Positions 9,309 to 17,536 of a stretch of DNA of 64,000 bases are shown here, piece by piece. The notes under the pieces are model-generated. The model saw only the letters and a program-made list of their open reading frames with translations. It was not told where the DNA came from and did no database searches. A program made the translations under genes and the position numbers. Numbering within the stretch: the first letter of the stretch is position 1; each line of letters begins with the position of its first letter. This DNA is from Rudanella sp031411995 (lineage in GTDB: Bacteria; Bacteroidota; Bacteroidia; Cytophagales; Spirosomataceae): contig JANOCD010000047.1 in assembly GCA_031411995.1 (NCBI GenBank), positions 124,001-188,000 on the forward strand, given 5' to 3'.

Positions 9309-9752
9309 ATGACCCAACAACTCCTTTCCAATCTCTGGCGAATCAATCAGGCCACCACAATGGGGCCGATCAGCAAAATGACCGCCGAAACCTACCGCAA
9401 CCGCCTAACACCCGAAACGGCTTCGGCGGGGTTCATTGCCCTGCACGCGGCTGAGGCCATGCACAACTTTGCGTTCATGATTTTTGGACGACCCGTTACC
9501 ATTCAGACCCGCGCTGTTGGGGGCGTGTCGGATACAGGCGAACCCATCGACCTTGATGAACTGAAGCAGTTTGTGGCCGACAGCTACGCGTTGATTGCCG
9601 AGCAAATCACGACTGTTCCTGACGAAAAGTGGTCTGAAGTACTAAAAACACCCTTCGGCGATACGCCCCGAATCGGCGTTCTGGCTTTTTTGATGCACCA
9701 TAACTCCTACCATTCCGGGCAAATTGCCCAGGCGGTGAAAAAAGGAAAGTAA
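9309..9752 (+). CDS. DinB-fold (DUF664-like) metal-binding protein
   Basis: Protein of 147 residues with the DinB four-helix-bundle pattern. Histidines are placed as in the family's metal triad: LHAAEAMHNFAF near residues 48-56 and the C-terminal HHNSYHSGQIAQAV. Family members include thiol-dependent S-transferases and damage-inducible proteins of unknown activity, so a precise reaction cannot be given. It starts 6 bp after the MarR stop and its own stop overlaps the next start (TAATG), which points to translational coupling in the MarR operon. Confidence 0.82.
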   Translation: MTQQLLSNLWRINQATTMGPISKMTAETYRNRLTPETASAGFIALHAAEAMHNFAFMIFGRPVTIQTRAVGGVSDTGEPIDLDELKQFVADSYALIAEQITTVPDEKWSEVLKTPFGDTPRIGVLAFLMHHNSYHSGQIAQAVKKGK

Positions 9753-10732
9753 TGCCCTACCTCGAACATGACCTTGTGAAACCCCCGGCCTACCTCTGGA
9801 ATGGCCATTTGCAAACCATTTGGCCGAGCATGGCCCGGCGGGTTGAAGGGGTTTCGTATGAACGCGAACGAATTGACACGCCCGACGGTGATTTTTTGTT
9901 GTTGGACTGGTCGCGGAAGGGGAATAATGGTTCGGCACTTCGGCGGCTGGGGATTGTGGCTCACGGGCTGGAAGGCGATGCACACCGCCCCTATCTGAAA
10001 GGCATGGTGAAGGCCTTGAACGGGGCTGGCTGGGACGCACTTGGCTGGAATTGCCGTAGTTGCGCGGGCGAGCAAAACAGGCTCCGCACCTCCTATTACA
10101 TTGGCAAAACTGACGACCTTGACCTGATTATACGTCGGGTTTTGGCCAGCGGTCAGTACGACGAAATTGCCCTGATGGGCTTTAGCGCGGGGGGAAATAT
10201 GACCCTAAAATATGCGGGTGAACAGGGCAAAAACATCCCGCCCGAAATTCGCCACGTAGTCGCGTTTTCGGTGCCGCTCGATCTGGATGCGGTGGCCGAG
10301 AACTTCAAACGGCTCAGTAACCGACTGTATGACAAGCGATTTCTGAAAACACTGATTGCCAAAGTGCGCGACAAAGCGACGATGCACGAGATCGATCTCT
10401 TGCCCATTGCGAAGATCAAAACCATGCGCGATTTTGATGAATATTATAGTGGGCCCCTGCACGGATTCCGGGATGCCGACGACTATTATAAACATAATGC
10501 GTCGATGTATTTTTTGGATACCATCACCGTGCCAACGCTAATTATCAACGCCCTGAATGACCCGTTTTTACCCAACGAATGTTATGACCCGGCTCTCGTA
10601 GCCAACGCCCCTTTTGTCACCCTCGAAGTCCCCCAACAGGGCGGGCATTGCGGCTTCTCGCACCACAGCCTGAACCGCTGCTGGATCGAGGAACGGGCTA
10701 TTGAATTTTGTACAACCACACATCAACCATGA
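9752..10732 (+). CDS. YheT-family alpha/beta-hydrolase
   Basis: Alpha/beta-fold hydrolase of 326 residues related to YheT/EMB8 proteins. Family landmarks are LWNGHLQTIWPSM at the N-terminus, VAHGLEGDAHRPYLKGM (oxyanion region), nucleophile elbow GFSAGGN with the catalytic Ser, INALNDPFLP near the acid residue, and GGHCGF with the catalytic His. Family members act on esters of uncertain identity. The start codon overlaps the stop of the DinB-like gene and the stop overlaps the start of the next gene (ATGA), so it sits in the middle of a coupled operon that also holds a second serine esterase. Confidence 0.9.
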   Translation: MPYLEHDLVKPPAYLWNGHLQTIWPSMARRVEGVSYERERIDTPDGDFLLLDWSRKGNNGSALRRLGIVAHGLEGDAHRPYLKGMVKALNGAGWDALGWNCRSCAGEQNRLRTSYYIGKTDDLDLIIRRVLASGQYDEIALMGFSAGGNMTLKYAGEQGKNIPPEIRHVVAFSVPLDLDAVAENFKRLSNRLYDKRFLKTLIAKVRDKATMHEIDLLPIAKIKTMRDFDEYYSGPLHGFRDADDYYKHNASMYFLDTITVPTLIINALNDPFLPNECYDPALVANAPFVTLEVPQQGGHCGFSHHSLNRCWIEERAIEFCTTTHQP

Positions 10733-11250
10733 CTAACCGGAAAGAATCGTTCAAATCGTGGCGTTTTCGGACGATCATGAACTGGTATCCCATGTATTTC
10801 GGCACGGGTGGAAAAATCCTGTTCTGGTCGGGGGATTGGCGCGAGGTGCATCTTCGCCTTCGGCGGAATGCGTGGACTTATAATTTCGTTGGGACGATTT
10901 TTGGCGGTAGTATGTTCTCGGCTTCCGACCCGTTCTATATGCTTATGCTGCTTAACGTGCTGGGTAGCAAGTATGTGGTGTGGGACAAATCGGCGAGTAT
11001 TCGCTTTCGTCGTCCGGGCCGCAGCACGCTCTACATGCGTTACGAACTGACCGATGAAGTGCTGGACAGTATCCGGCAGGACGTGCTGGCCAACGGCCAA
11101 ACCGAACGGGTGTTTACCCTCCAATGGGTTGATAAAGCAGGTGTTGTTCATGCCGAGATCGAGCGGCTGTGCTACATTGCCGATAAAGCATACTACGAAG
11201 AAAAGAAGGGCGACCGACAATCATCCAAGTTTCAACGAAACAATTCATGA
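10729..11250 (+). CDS. DUF4442 hotdog-fold protein (thioesterase-like)
   Basis: Protein of 173 residues matching the DUF4442 family, which has the hotdog fold of acyl-CoA thioesterases. Conserved-looking parts are the N-terminal NWYPMYFGTGGKI, the NFVGTIFGGSMFSASDPFYM helix region (the hotdog central helix) and the beta strands around ASIRFRRPGRSTLYMRYEL. The ATG at 10729 is preferred over the TTG at 10708 because it gives an ATGA overlap with the preceding stop, as for its neighbours. The next gene again overlaps by ATGA. With two hydrolases on either side, a role in acyl or ester metabolism is a reasonable inference but no substrate is evident. Confidence 0.82.
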   Translation: MTNRKESFKSWRFRTIMNWYPMYFGTGGKILFWSGDWREVHLRLRRNAWTYNFVGTIFGGSMFSASDPFYMLMLLNVLGSKYVVWDKSASIRFRRPGRSTLYMRYELTDEVLDSIRQDVLANGQTERVFTLQWVDKAGVVHAEIERLCYIADKAYYEEKKGDRQSSKFQRNNS

Positions 11251-11906
11251 GCAACGAACACCACCTAAGCGTTCAGCGAACGGCCCGCTACTACACCCTT
11301 GGCGAATTCAGCGAGCAGACCACAGACCTCTGGTTTGTGTTGCACGGCTACGGGCAATTAGCCCAATATTTCATCCGCCGGTTCGACGTGGTACAGAACG
11401 AAAAAACGGTGGTGGTGGCCCCGGAAGGGCTTTCGCGGCTCTATTTGAACGGCGAATACAGCAAAATCGGGGCCTCGTGGATTACTCGCGAAGACCGCGA
11501 CAATGAGATTCAGGACTACATTGCTTACCTGAACAAACTGTATGATACGGTGATGGCCGGGCGACCTGTGGGGTCAACGCAACCGCTGCGAATCACGCTG
11601 TTTGGGTTCTCACAGGGGGCCGCCACTGTTTCCCGCTGGCTCAACAACGGGCATATCCATGCTGACCGGCTGATGCTGTGGGCAGGCTTCTTCCCCAAAG
11701 GCATCTGCGACGTGATCGACCCGGCGAAACTGGCCCATATTGAGACAATTTATATCTATGGTCGGCAAGATGAGTACATTGAGCAATTGCCCAGTGCCGA
11801 TGAATATATTCAACAAATGCAGACCGAATTACCCACACTGCGGGTGGTGCCCTTCGAGGGCAAACACGTGGTGGAGCGGGAGGTGTTGAAGGAGGTGGTT
11901 GGATAG
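11247..11906 (+). CDS. Serine esterase (phospholipase/carboxylesterase family)
   Basis: Alpha/beta hydrolase of 219 residues, the last gene of the MarR operon. It shows WFVLHGYGQLAQYF (oxyanion-hole segment), the nucleophile elbow GFSQGAAT, IYGRQDEYI with the likely acid and a C-terminal GKHVV with the likely catalytic His. Length fits the Abhydrolase_2 carboxylesterase family. No signal peptide is visible, so it is probably cytoplasmic. Its ATG overlaps the stop of the DUF4442 gene. It converges with the sulfatase gene that ends 27 bp further on; no obvious terminator hairpin lies between them. Confidence 0.88.
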   Translation: MSNEHHLSVQRTARYYTLGEFSEQTTDLWFVLHGYGQLAQYFIRRFDVVQNEKTVVVAPEGLSRLYLNGEYSKIGASWITREDRDNEIQDYIAYLNKLYDTVMAGRPVGSTQPLRITLFGFSQGAATVSRWLNNGHIHADRLMLWAGFFPKGICDVIDPAKLAHIETIYIYGRQDEYIEQLPSADEYIQQMQTELPTLRVVPFEGKHVVEREVLKEVVG

Positions 11907-11932
11907 GGCAGCCGTTTCGTTTAGGAGTGGGG

Positions 11933-13423
11933 TCACTGCCCGGCCATAGCCGCCGGGTTTTTGGTAGGGAGTTGTGCTTTTACCTCGTTTCGCCAGTTTT
12001 TGAGCAGGGTATGGAGTGCTTTTACCTTGTCGGGGTTGGTTTTGGCGAGGTTTTTTTGTTCGCCAATGTCGGTTTTAAGGTTGTATAGCTCCAGTTCGCG
12101 ACCTTCCTCAAACCACTCGATCAGCTTCCAGTCGCCATCGCGCACTGCCGAACCGGGCGAACCGCCCTGATTGCCGTAGTGCGGATAGTGCCAATAAACA
12201 GGCCTACGGGTCATTTTTTTGCCTTTCAGAGCCGGTACAAAACTCATTCCGTCCCGGTGTTGGTTGGGCATCCGGGGCAAGCCCGCCATTTCGAGCAGGG
12301 TTGGGTAAAAATCGGTACTCGTCACCACCTGATCGCTCACCAGACCACCTTTGGAAACGCGCGGCCAATAGACGGTCATGGGTTCGCGGATGCCGCCTTC
12401 GTAGAGCCAGCCTTTACCCGCGCGCAAGGGCAGGTTCGAGGTGGGGTGCCCTTCGGAGGTGGACAAACCGCCGTTGTCCGACGTAAAAACTACGATTGTT
12501 TCGCCGTCTATCTGGTTGGTCTTCAGTGAATTCAATACCGTTCCGACTGCCTTGTCCATTGCTTCAACCATAGCGGCATACACGGGCAGGCACTGCGTGA
12601 GTCGCACTTTTCGCTCACCCTCGGTGTCCCATTTATCGTCCAGTCCCAGCCTTTTTTTCTTTTCGGTGTACTTGTCGATCAGGGGTTGGGGTGCGCCCAG
12701 CGGGGTGTGAACAGAGTAAAACGACAGGTACGCCAGAAAGGGTTGGGATTTGTTTTGGGTGATAAACGAGACGGTTTCCTCGGCCAATCTGTCGGTTAAA
12801 TGTTCGCCCGGAGGGCCGTCCTCCAAACGGGGATTTTTGTAGGGGGTAAAGTAGTGATTCCCCCCCGGCGAACCGGCTCCATAGCCACCCTTGTTGATGT
12901 CGAACCCCTGTTTTTCGGGCCAAAAATCGGGAGTTTCGCCGAGGTGCCATTTGCCCGCGAAGAATGTGCTGTAGCCGTTGGCTTTCAAGTTCTCGGCTAG
13001 GGTGACTTCATCAAGTGGCATATTTTCAAGGTAGGGCGCGGGCAACAGTGGTTTGTTCTTTGTTTGGTGTTTGGCTACGGTGCCAGGTTGGGGTGCGCCA
13101 AACCAGTCGGTAGTTTGGGTGCGGGCGGGGTATTTTCCGGTCAAAATGCTGGCGCGGGTGGGCGAACAAACCGGACAGGCGGCATAGGCATTCGTGAACT
13201 TCACGCTTTTTGCGGTCAGGGCATCAATGGTTGGGGTTTCGTAAAATGAACTGCCAAATGCGCCAATATCTGTCCACCCCAAATCATCTACTAAAATGAA
13301 AAGAATATTGGGTTTCCGGGGCTTGGGGGCTGTTTCGGCGGGTGCGAAACCGACAAAGGCCAGCGCGGTTATAAGGCATATTGATAGGCCGATCCAGATT
13401 ATATAGCGTCGTTGATGGCTCAT
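11933..13423 (-). CDS. Secreted sulfatase (arylsulfatase family, FGly type)
   Basis: Sulfate-ester hydrolase of 496 residues. The N-terminus is an export signal (hydrophobic 9-28). The alkaline-phosphatase-fold metal site is seen in ILFILVDDLGWTDIG, and the formylglycine signature CSPTRASILTG places the modified Cys at residue 86. FAGKWHLG and FTSDNGG supply further active-site residues. The cysteine-type site requires an anaerobic-type or FGE-type maturase encoded elsewhere. It lies 12 bp downstream of a second sulfatase on the same strand, so both are probably co-transcribed and act on a sulfated polysaccharide or its oligosaccharides. Confidence 0.93.
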   Translation of the reverse strand: MSHQRRYIIWIGLSICLITALAFVGFAPAETAPKPRKPNILFILVDDLGWTDIGAFGSSFYETPTIDALTAKSVKFTNAYAACPVCSPTRASILTGKYPARTQTTDWFGAPQPGTVAKHQTKNKPLLPAPYLENMPLDEVTLAENLKANGYSTFFAGKWHLGETPDFWPEKQGFDINKGGYGAGSPGGNHYFTPYKNPRLEDGPPGEHLTDRLAEETVSFITQNKSQPFLAYLSFYSVHTPLGAPQPLIDKYTEKKKRLGLDDKWDTEGERKVRLTQCLPVYAAMVEAMDKAVGTVLNSLKTNQIDGETIVVFTSDNGGLSTSEGHPTSNLPLRAGKGWLYEGGIREPMTVYWPRVSKGGLVSDQVVTSTDFYPTLLEMAGLPRMPNQHRDGMSFVPALKGKKMTRRPVYWHYPHYGNQGGSPGSAVRDGDWKLIEWFEEGRELELYNLKTDIGEQKNLAKTNPDKVKALHTLLKNWRNEVKAQLPTKNPAAMAGQ

Positions 13424-13435
13424 AGAAAAGGGAGT

Positions 13436-14932
13436 TTAGTTCTTCACCGTAATCGCCCCGACTGTTTCGTAGGGTTTCAGCAAGGCACTCAGCGCGGCCA
13501 CTTTGTCGGGGTGTTGGACAAACAGGTTGGTTTTCTCGGCGGGGTCGGTAGCCAGGTTATATAGTTGCCCGGTTGGTTCGCCGGGGCCGGGCTGGATGGT
13601 TTTGGGTTTGGTGAACCCGCCTGATCCCAGCGACGAGACGTATTTCCAGTCGCCTTGCCGGATGGCAAACTTACCGTCGGCGGAGTGGTGAATGGTGTGG
13701 GGGCGTTTGAAATTGGGGGCGGTTTTGGCCGAAAACAGGGGCAACAGGCTGTAGCTGTCTTCGCCCGCGCCGGTTGGGATTTTCTGCCCGGTAATGTCAG
13801 TGAGAGTAGCCAGCACATCCGTCAGGCAAACGGTGGCCGACGACTTGCTGCCGGGGCTAATTTTTCCGGGCCAGCGTACCAGAAACGGCACCCGATGACC
13901 GGCTTCAAAAATGTCGGCTTTCATGCCTCGCAACCCGTTGTTCGACTCGTGGCCGGTTGTCGTTTTGTCATCTTCGGTCCAATATGACCCATTGTCGCTG
14001 GCAAAAATCACGATCGTGTTTTGGCTCAGGTTGTGCTTGTCGAGCGCAGTCAAAACCTGCCCGACGTAGAAATCGGTTTGCTGCACAAAATCGCCGAACA
14101 CGCCCACGTTCGACTTACCCCGGAACGATTCTTCGATGGCCCAGGGTGTGTGTGGCGAATTCAGAGGCACATAAAGCAGGAACGGTTTGTTCTTGTTTTT
14201 TTCGATAAACGAAACCGACTCCGCCACAAACCGGGGCAGAAACGAGGTCATTTTCAGCCCTTTCGAGATGTCACCCGTCCGGTAAAAGATTTCCCGCACT
14301 GTCATGTCGTGGCCTTCAATTGGGTCCATTTCAGGGGTTTCGACCCGGCCATTGCGAATGAAGCAATACGGGGGCATATCGAGCGAAGCGGGCAAAACCA
14401 CCGACTGATCGAAACCGGCTTCGGCTACCCCCGTGACGGGTTTGGTATAGTCGGCGTTGTTGCTCGTGTAATTTTGCGGTCCAGAGGCCAACAGCGGCTT
14501 TTCGGTGTCTTTTCGGTTCCAGTTCAGGCCCAGATGCCATTTGCCGAAGCAAGCCGTGGTGTAGCCAGCCGCTTTGGCAACAGTAGCAATAGTGGCCTGA
14601 TTGCGGTCAAGCAAAGGGGATGAATACCCCTGCAACACGCCTGATTTCAGCGGACTCCGAAAACTATACCGCCCTGTCATCAGGCCGTAGCGGGTGGGTG
14701 TGCAAACAGCCGATCCGGAATGGGCATCGTTGAATGCCATGCCCTGCGCGGCCAGTTTATCGAGATTGGGAGTCACAATTTTGCTGTTGGCATTGAATGC
14801 TTTCAGGTCGCCCTGCCCCATGTCATCCACCAGAATGATGACAATATTGGGTTTGGTAGGTGGCTGTTCAGTTGTGTAAGTGGCTGATAAGCAGGTAGTA
14901 AAGATAATAAATAAAAGCAGGAAGGGTTTCAT
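13436..14932 (-). CDS. Secreted sulfatase (FGly type), upstream partner of a sulfatase pair
   Basis: Second sulfatase of 498 residues with signal peptide (MKPFLLLFIIFTTCLSATYT). Metal-binding residues are in IVIILVDDMGQGDL, and the formylglycine motif CTPTRYGLMTG has the modified Cys at residue 77. Further landmarks are CFGKWHLG and IFASDNGSYW. It differs clearly from its neighbour, so the two are not a recent duplication and probably remove sulfate from different positions or sugars. It is the first gene of the pair. The 225 bp between its start and the plus-strand membrane-protein gene would hold divergent promoters; I could not assign a convincing box for it. Confidence 0.93.
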   Translation of the reverse strand: MKPFLLLFIIFTTCLSATYTTEQPPTKPNIVIILVDDMGQGDLKAFNANSKIVTPNLDKLAAQGMAFNDAHSGSAVCTPTRYGLMTGRYSFRSPLKSGVLQGYSSPLLDRNQATIATVAKAAGYTTACFGKWHLGLNWNRKDTEKPLLASGPQNYTSNNADYTKPVTGVAEAGFDQSVVLPASLDMPPYCFIRNGRVETPEMDPIEGHDMTVREIFYRTGDISKGLKMTSFLPRFVAESVSFIEKNKNKPFLLYVPLNSPHTPWAIEESFRGKSNVGVFGDFVQQTDFYVGQVLTALDKHNLSQNTIVIFASDNGSYWTEDDKTTTGHESNNGLRGMKADIFEAGHRVPFLVRWPGKISPGSKSSATVCLTDVLATLTDITGQKIPTGAGEDSYSLLPLFSAKTAPNFKRPHTIHHSADGKFAIRQGDWKYVSSLGSGGFTKPKTIQPGPGEPTGQLYNLATDPAEKTNLFVQHPDKVAALSALLKPYETVGAITVKN

Positions 14933-15157
14933 CGCTGATGGACTTACGTTTGTAAGTGTAGTTTACAGGCCAACTGTCGGACATAAAACGATGTAAGCGG
15001 GCTGACAATCAATTTATACTGTTTGTCTTTCACGTTACGAGTCGGCATCAGTAGCGGGCAGATGTTGGAGTGAAAACTGAATACCTTGTAGTTGGTTGGA
15101 GAACAAGGACCAAACGGCTATATTTCCGGGAATTAAGCCATTCCGACCAATCGCGCC

Positions 15158-15991
15158 GTGCTTCATAATCTATTCTACCCGCTTTACCGGCGTAATGCTG
15201 TGCTGGCGATTGCTGGCCTGAGTCAGCTACTTAGTGTCCTCATTTTGTTACCCTTTTTATTTTTGGATTCGCGGGAGGTGCTGGGGATTAATGTCTGGAT
15301 CAAACCCATTAAGTTTTTCCTTTCGGCCACCATCTATCTCTGGACGCTGGCCATTTTGCTGGCTCATCTTAAACGGAGGTATCCCCGTTCTGTTCGGTTT
15401 CTCAGTTGGACATTCGTGCTGACAATGGTCGTCGAGAATGGAGCCATTGCTTACCAGGCTGCACGGGGTGTGCAGTCGCACTTCAACGAGAGCAGTCTCT
15501 TCGATGGGGTGATTTTTGGGGTGATGGGTCTGTTTATTATGATCAATACCTTCGCCGTTGTTTATGTAGCCTTGCTCTTTTTTCGATCTTCATTCTCGCT
15601 GCCAATGGCCTACATCTGGGGCATTCGCTTAGGGTTTGTGCTGTTTATTTTGGGTAGTGCCATTGGCGGGGCTATGATTGGGGTCAAGTCGCACAACATT
15701 GGCGTGGCAATGGGCGAAGCTGGTCTGCCGTTCGTGAACTGGAGCGTTTTGGGGGGTGATCTGCGAATTGCGCACTTTTTGGGGCTTCATGCGCTACAGA
15801 TTATTCCGTTGGCGGGGTATTTATTGAGTCAGAATAAGCCCGCCAAATCGGGTTGGGCCACGGCTGGTGTTGTGGTTATTGCACTGGTTTATTCACTGAT
15901 TATCATCGGGTTATACCAACAGGCAATGGGGGGAAAGCCGTTTGTGAGCATACGGTTTGATGACATACCCGGGCTGGTGAGCAAGGCTTAA
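15158..15991 (+). CDS. Polytopic membrane protein of unknown function
   Basis: Protein of 277 residues with about seven to eight hydrophobic segments, for example IAGLSQLLSVLILLPFLFL, FFLSATIYLWTLAILLA and VVVIALVYSLIIIGLY. I do not recognise a characterised family. A conserved-looking stretch between later helices (GVKSHNIGVAMGEAGLPF ... HFLGLHALQIIPLAGY) contains several His residues and could be a ligand or cofactor site; this is inference. The start is a GTG at 15158 with TATATTTC (one mismatch to TAnnTTTG) at 15119-15126. It stands alone between divergent sulfatases and the glycosyltransferase genes. Confidence 0.7.
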   Translation: MLHNLFYPLYRRNAVLAIAGLSQLLSVLILLPFLFLDSREVLGINVWIKPIKFFLSATIYLWTLAILLAHLKRRYPRSVRFLSWTFVLTMVVENGAIAYQAARGVQSHFNESSLFDGVIFGVMGLFIMINTFAVVYVALLFFRSSFSLPMAYIWGIRLGFVLFILGSAIGGAMIGVKSHNIGVAMGEAGLPFVNWSVLGGDLRIAHFLGLHALQIIPLAGYLLSQNKPAKSGWATAGVVVIALVYSLIIIGLYQQAMGGKPFVSIRFDDIPGLVSKA

Positions 15992-16094
15992 AACAGCTTG
16001 AGGCAGGGTGAATCCAAAAGGTTATGTTGGGTTAATATTGCCTTCAAGTATGGCACTTATCTTTACAGCGGTTTGTTAAAAAGCCTACCGTATA

Positions 16095-16751
16095 ATGAAA
16101 GAAACAATAAAAATATCCGTCTTAATGGCGATTTATAATACCGATTTTCTGCTCATAAAACGAGCGATTGATTCGGTATTGGCTCAGGATGTTCAGGATT
16201 TTGAACTCATCATTATTGATGATGGCAGCTACACCGACACGTGTAATCAAGTACTTGCGTACGCCAGGCAACATCAGGACAAGATTGTCTATATCCGACA
16301 CGCCAACCGGGGGCAGGCCAAGTCGATCAATCGCGGTATTCTCAACAGCATCGGCGAGTATATCACCATTCTTGATGGCGACGACGAGTACAAACCCAAC
16401 CATCTCCGGGCTTGTTTGGAGGAAATGAACTACGCCGATTTGATTGCCTCCACCACCGAAACCATTGTTGATACCGACGAGGACTACTACGTGCCTGATC
16501 GGAAAAACCACAGCGAGCTGGTTCACGTGGACGACTGTATTTTGTTTGCCACACTCTTTGGCCGTCGAGCTGTTTTTACCGGGGCCGATTTTCAGGGGCA
16601 GTATGCAGCCGATGCCGATTTCTACGAAAAGGTTTCCCAGCACCACCGTACCAAAAAAGTAGATTTGAGAACCTACGTCTATTACCGCAATATCCCGACC
16701 AGCACTTGCTCAACCATCAAACGCCAGCAACAAGTGGCTGAATTTGCCTGA
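16095..16751 (+). CDS. Family 2 glycosyltransferase
   Basis: GT-A fold inverting glycosyltransferase, 218 residues. It opens with KISVLMAIYNTDFLLIKRAIDSVLAQ, followed by the nucleotide-binding IIIDDGSYTDT and the DxD-type metal motif ILDGDDEYKPNHL near residue 95. There is no membrane segment, and the short C-terminal part suggests a compact cytoplasmic enzyme adding one sugar to a surface glycan or protein. A TTG/TATCTTTA pair with a 17-nt spacer (16038-16065) could be its promoter. The next gene, 12 bp downstream, also looks like a sugar transferase, so the pair probably works on the same acceptor. Confidence 0.88.
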   Translation: MKETIKISVLMAIYNTDFLLIKRAIDSVLAQDVQDFELIIIDDGSYTDTCNQVLAYARQHQDKIVYIRHANRGQAKSINRGILNSIGEYITILDGDDEYKPNHLRACLEEMNYADLIASTTETIVDTDEDYYVPDRKNHSELVHVDDCILFATLFGRRAVFTGADFQGQYAADADFYEKVSQHHRTKKVDLRTYVYYRNIPTSTCSTIKRQQQVAEFA

Positions 16752-16763
16752 TTTTGTTCTTTC

Positions 16764-17519
16764 ATGAATCCCTTACCCCTTCATAGCCAGCTTATTATGG
16801 CGTGCCACATCACGGGCGTTTATGATGTAAACCGCAGTAATACGTTGCCCGACGATGACTATGAGCTGGTTCGGGCATGGGCCGAATCAATCACTGTGTT
16901 GGGATTGCACGGTGTTATTTTTCACAATAATTTTTCGGAAGTTACCTGTAACACCTACCAAAGCGAGCATATTATGTTTGTGCAGATAACTCACGACATC
17001 CGATTTAACCCGAATGTGTATCGGTATCTGGTGTACCGTGATTTTTTGCGTACTCAGGCAGGGCGGATAGATAGCGTGTTCGTGACCGACATTTCAGACG
17101 TAGTAGCCGTGATGAACCCGTTTATACAACCGCTTTTCATGGCCAACCCAGCCTCGCTTTTCTGCGGTGACGAACCCAAACTACTTGCCAATGACTGGAT
17201 GCACAATCATGCCACTCACCTCCGAAGTCGAATTAGTGATTATGCCGATTATGAAGCCGATAATGCCACAAAGCCCTTGCTCAACTGTGGCATTATCGGC
17301 GGCAGTATGACCGTGATGCAGGAATTTATTGGGAAACTCGGAGTCATTCACGAACAGTATAACCACGACAATCAGACAGCTTATACAGGTGATATGGGCG
17401 CGTTTAACTACCTGATTCGTACCCATTTCCATAATCGGCTTTTTCATGGCCCGCCCATCAATGCCGAATTTAAAGCTCATCAGGATACCCGAACCGATTG
17501 CTGGTTTCGGCATAAATGA
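16764..17519 (+). CDS. Putative glycosyltransferase (nucleotide-diphospho-sugar transferase-like)
   Basis: Protein of 251 residues without an obvious characterised match. Features that suggest a sugar transferase are the acidic DxD-like motif SVFVTDISDVVAVMNPF (about residues 92-108), the later LLNCGIIGGSMTVM, which resembles the NxGxxG segment of GT8/GT77-like enzymes, and a His/Asp-rich C-terminus. Each of these is only pattern recognition. It follows the family 2 glycosyltransferase by 12 bp on the same strand, supporting a shared role in glycan assembly. The stop lies 17 bp from the converging M3 peptidase gene. Confidence 0.6.
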   Translation: MNPLPLHSQLIMACHITGVYDVNRSNTLPDDDYELVRAWAESITVLGLHGVIFHNNFSEVTCNTYQSEHIMFVQITHDIRFNPNVYRYLVYRDFLRTQAGRIDSVFVTDISDVVAVMNPFIQPLFMANPASLFCGDEPKLLANDWMHNHATHLRSRISDYADYEADNATKPLLNCGIIGGSMTVMQEFIGKLGVIHEQYNHDNQTAYTGDMGAFNYLIRTHFHNRLFHGPPINAEFKAHQDTRTDCWFRHK

Positions 17520-17536
17520 GCGAACAGAACCATCAT

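Noticed and set aside
10708..10728. TTG start of the DUF4442 gene
   Set aside because: The ATG at 10729 gives the ATGA overlap seen at the neighbouring junctions, and the extra residues are not family-like.
11933..14932. Sulfatase pair as a very recent duplication
   Set aside because: The two proteins share only family motifs; flanks, lengths of loops and C-termini differ clearly.
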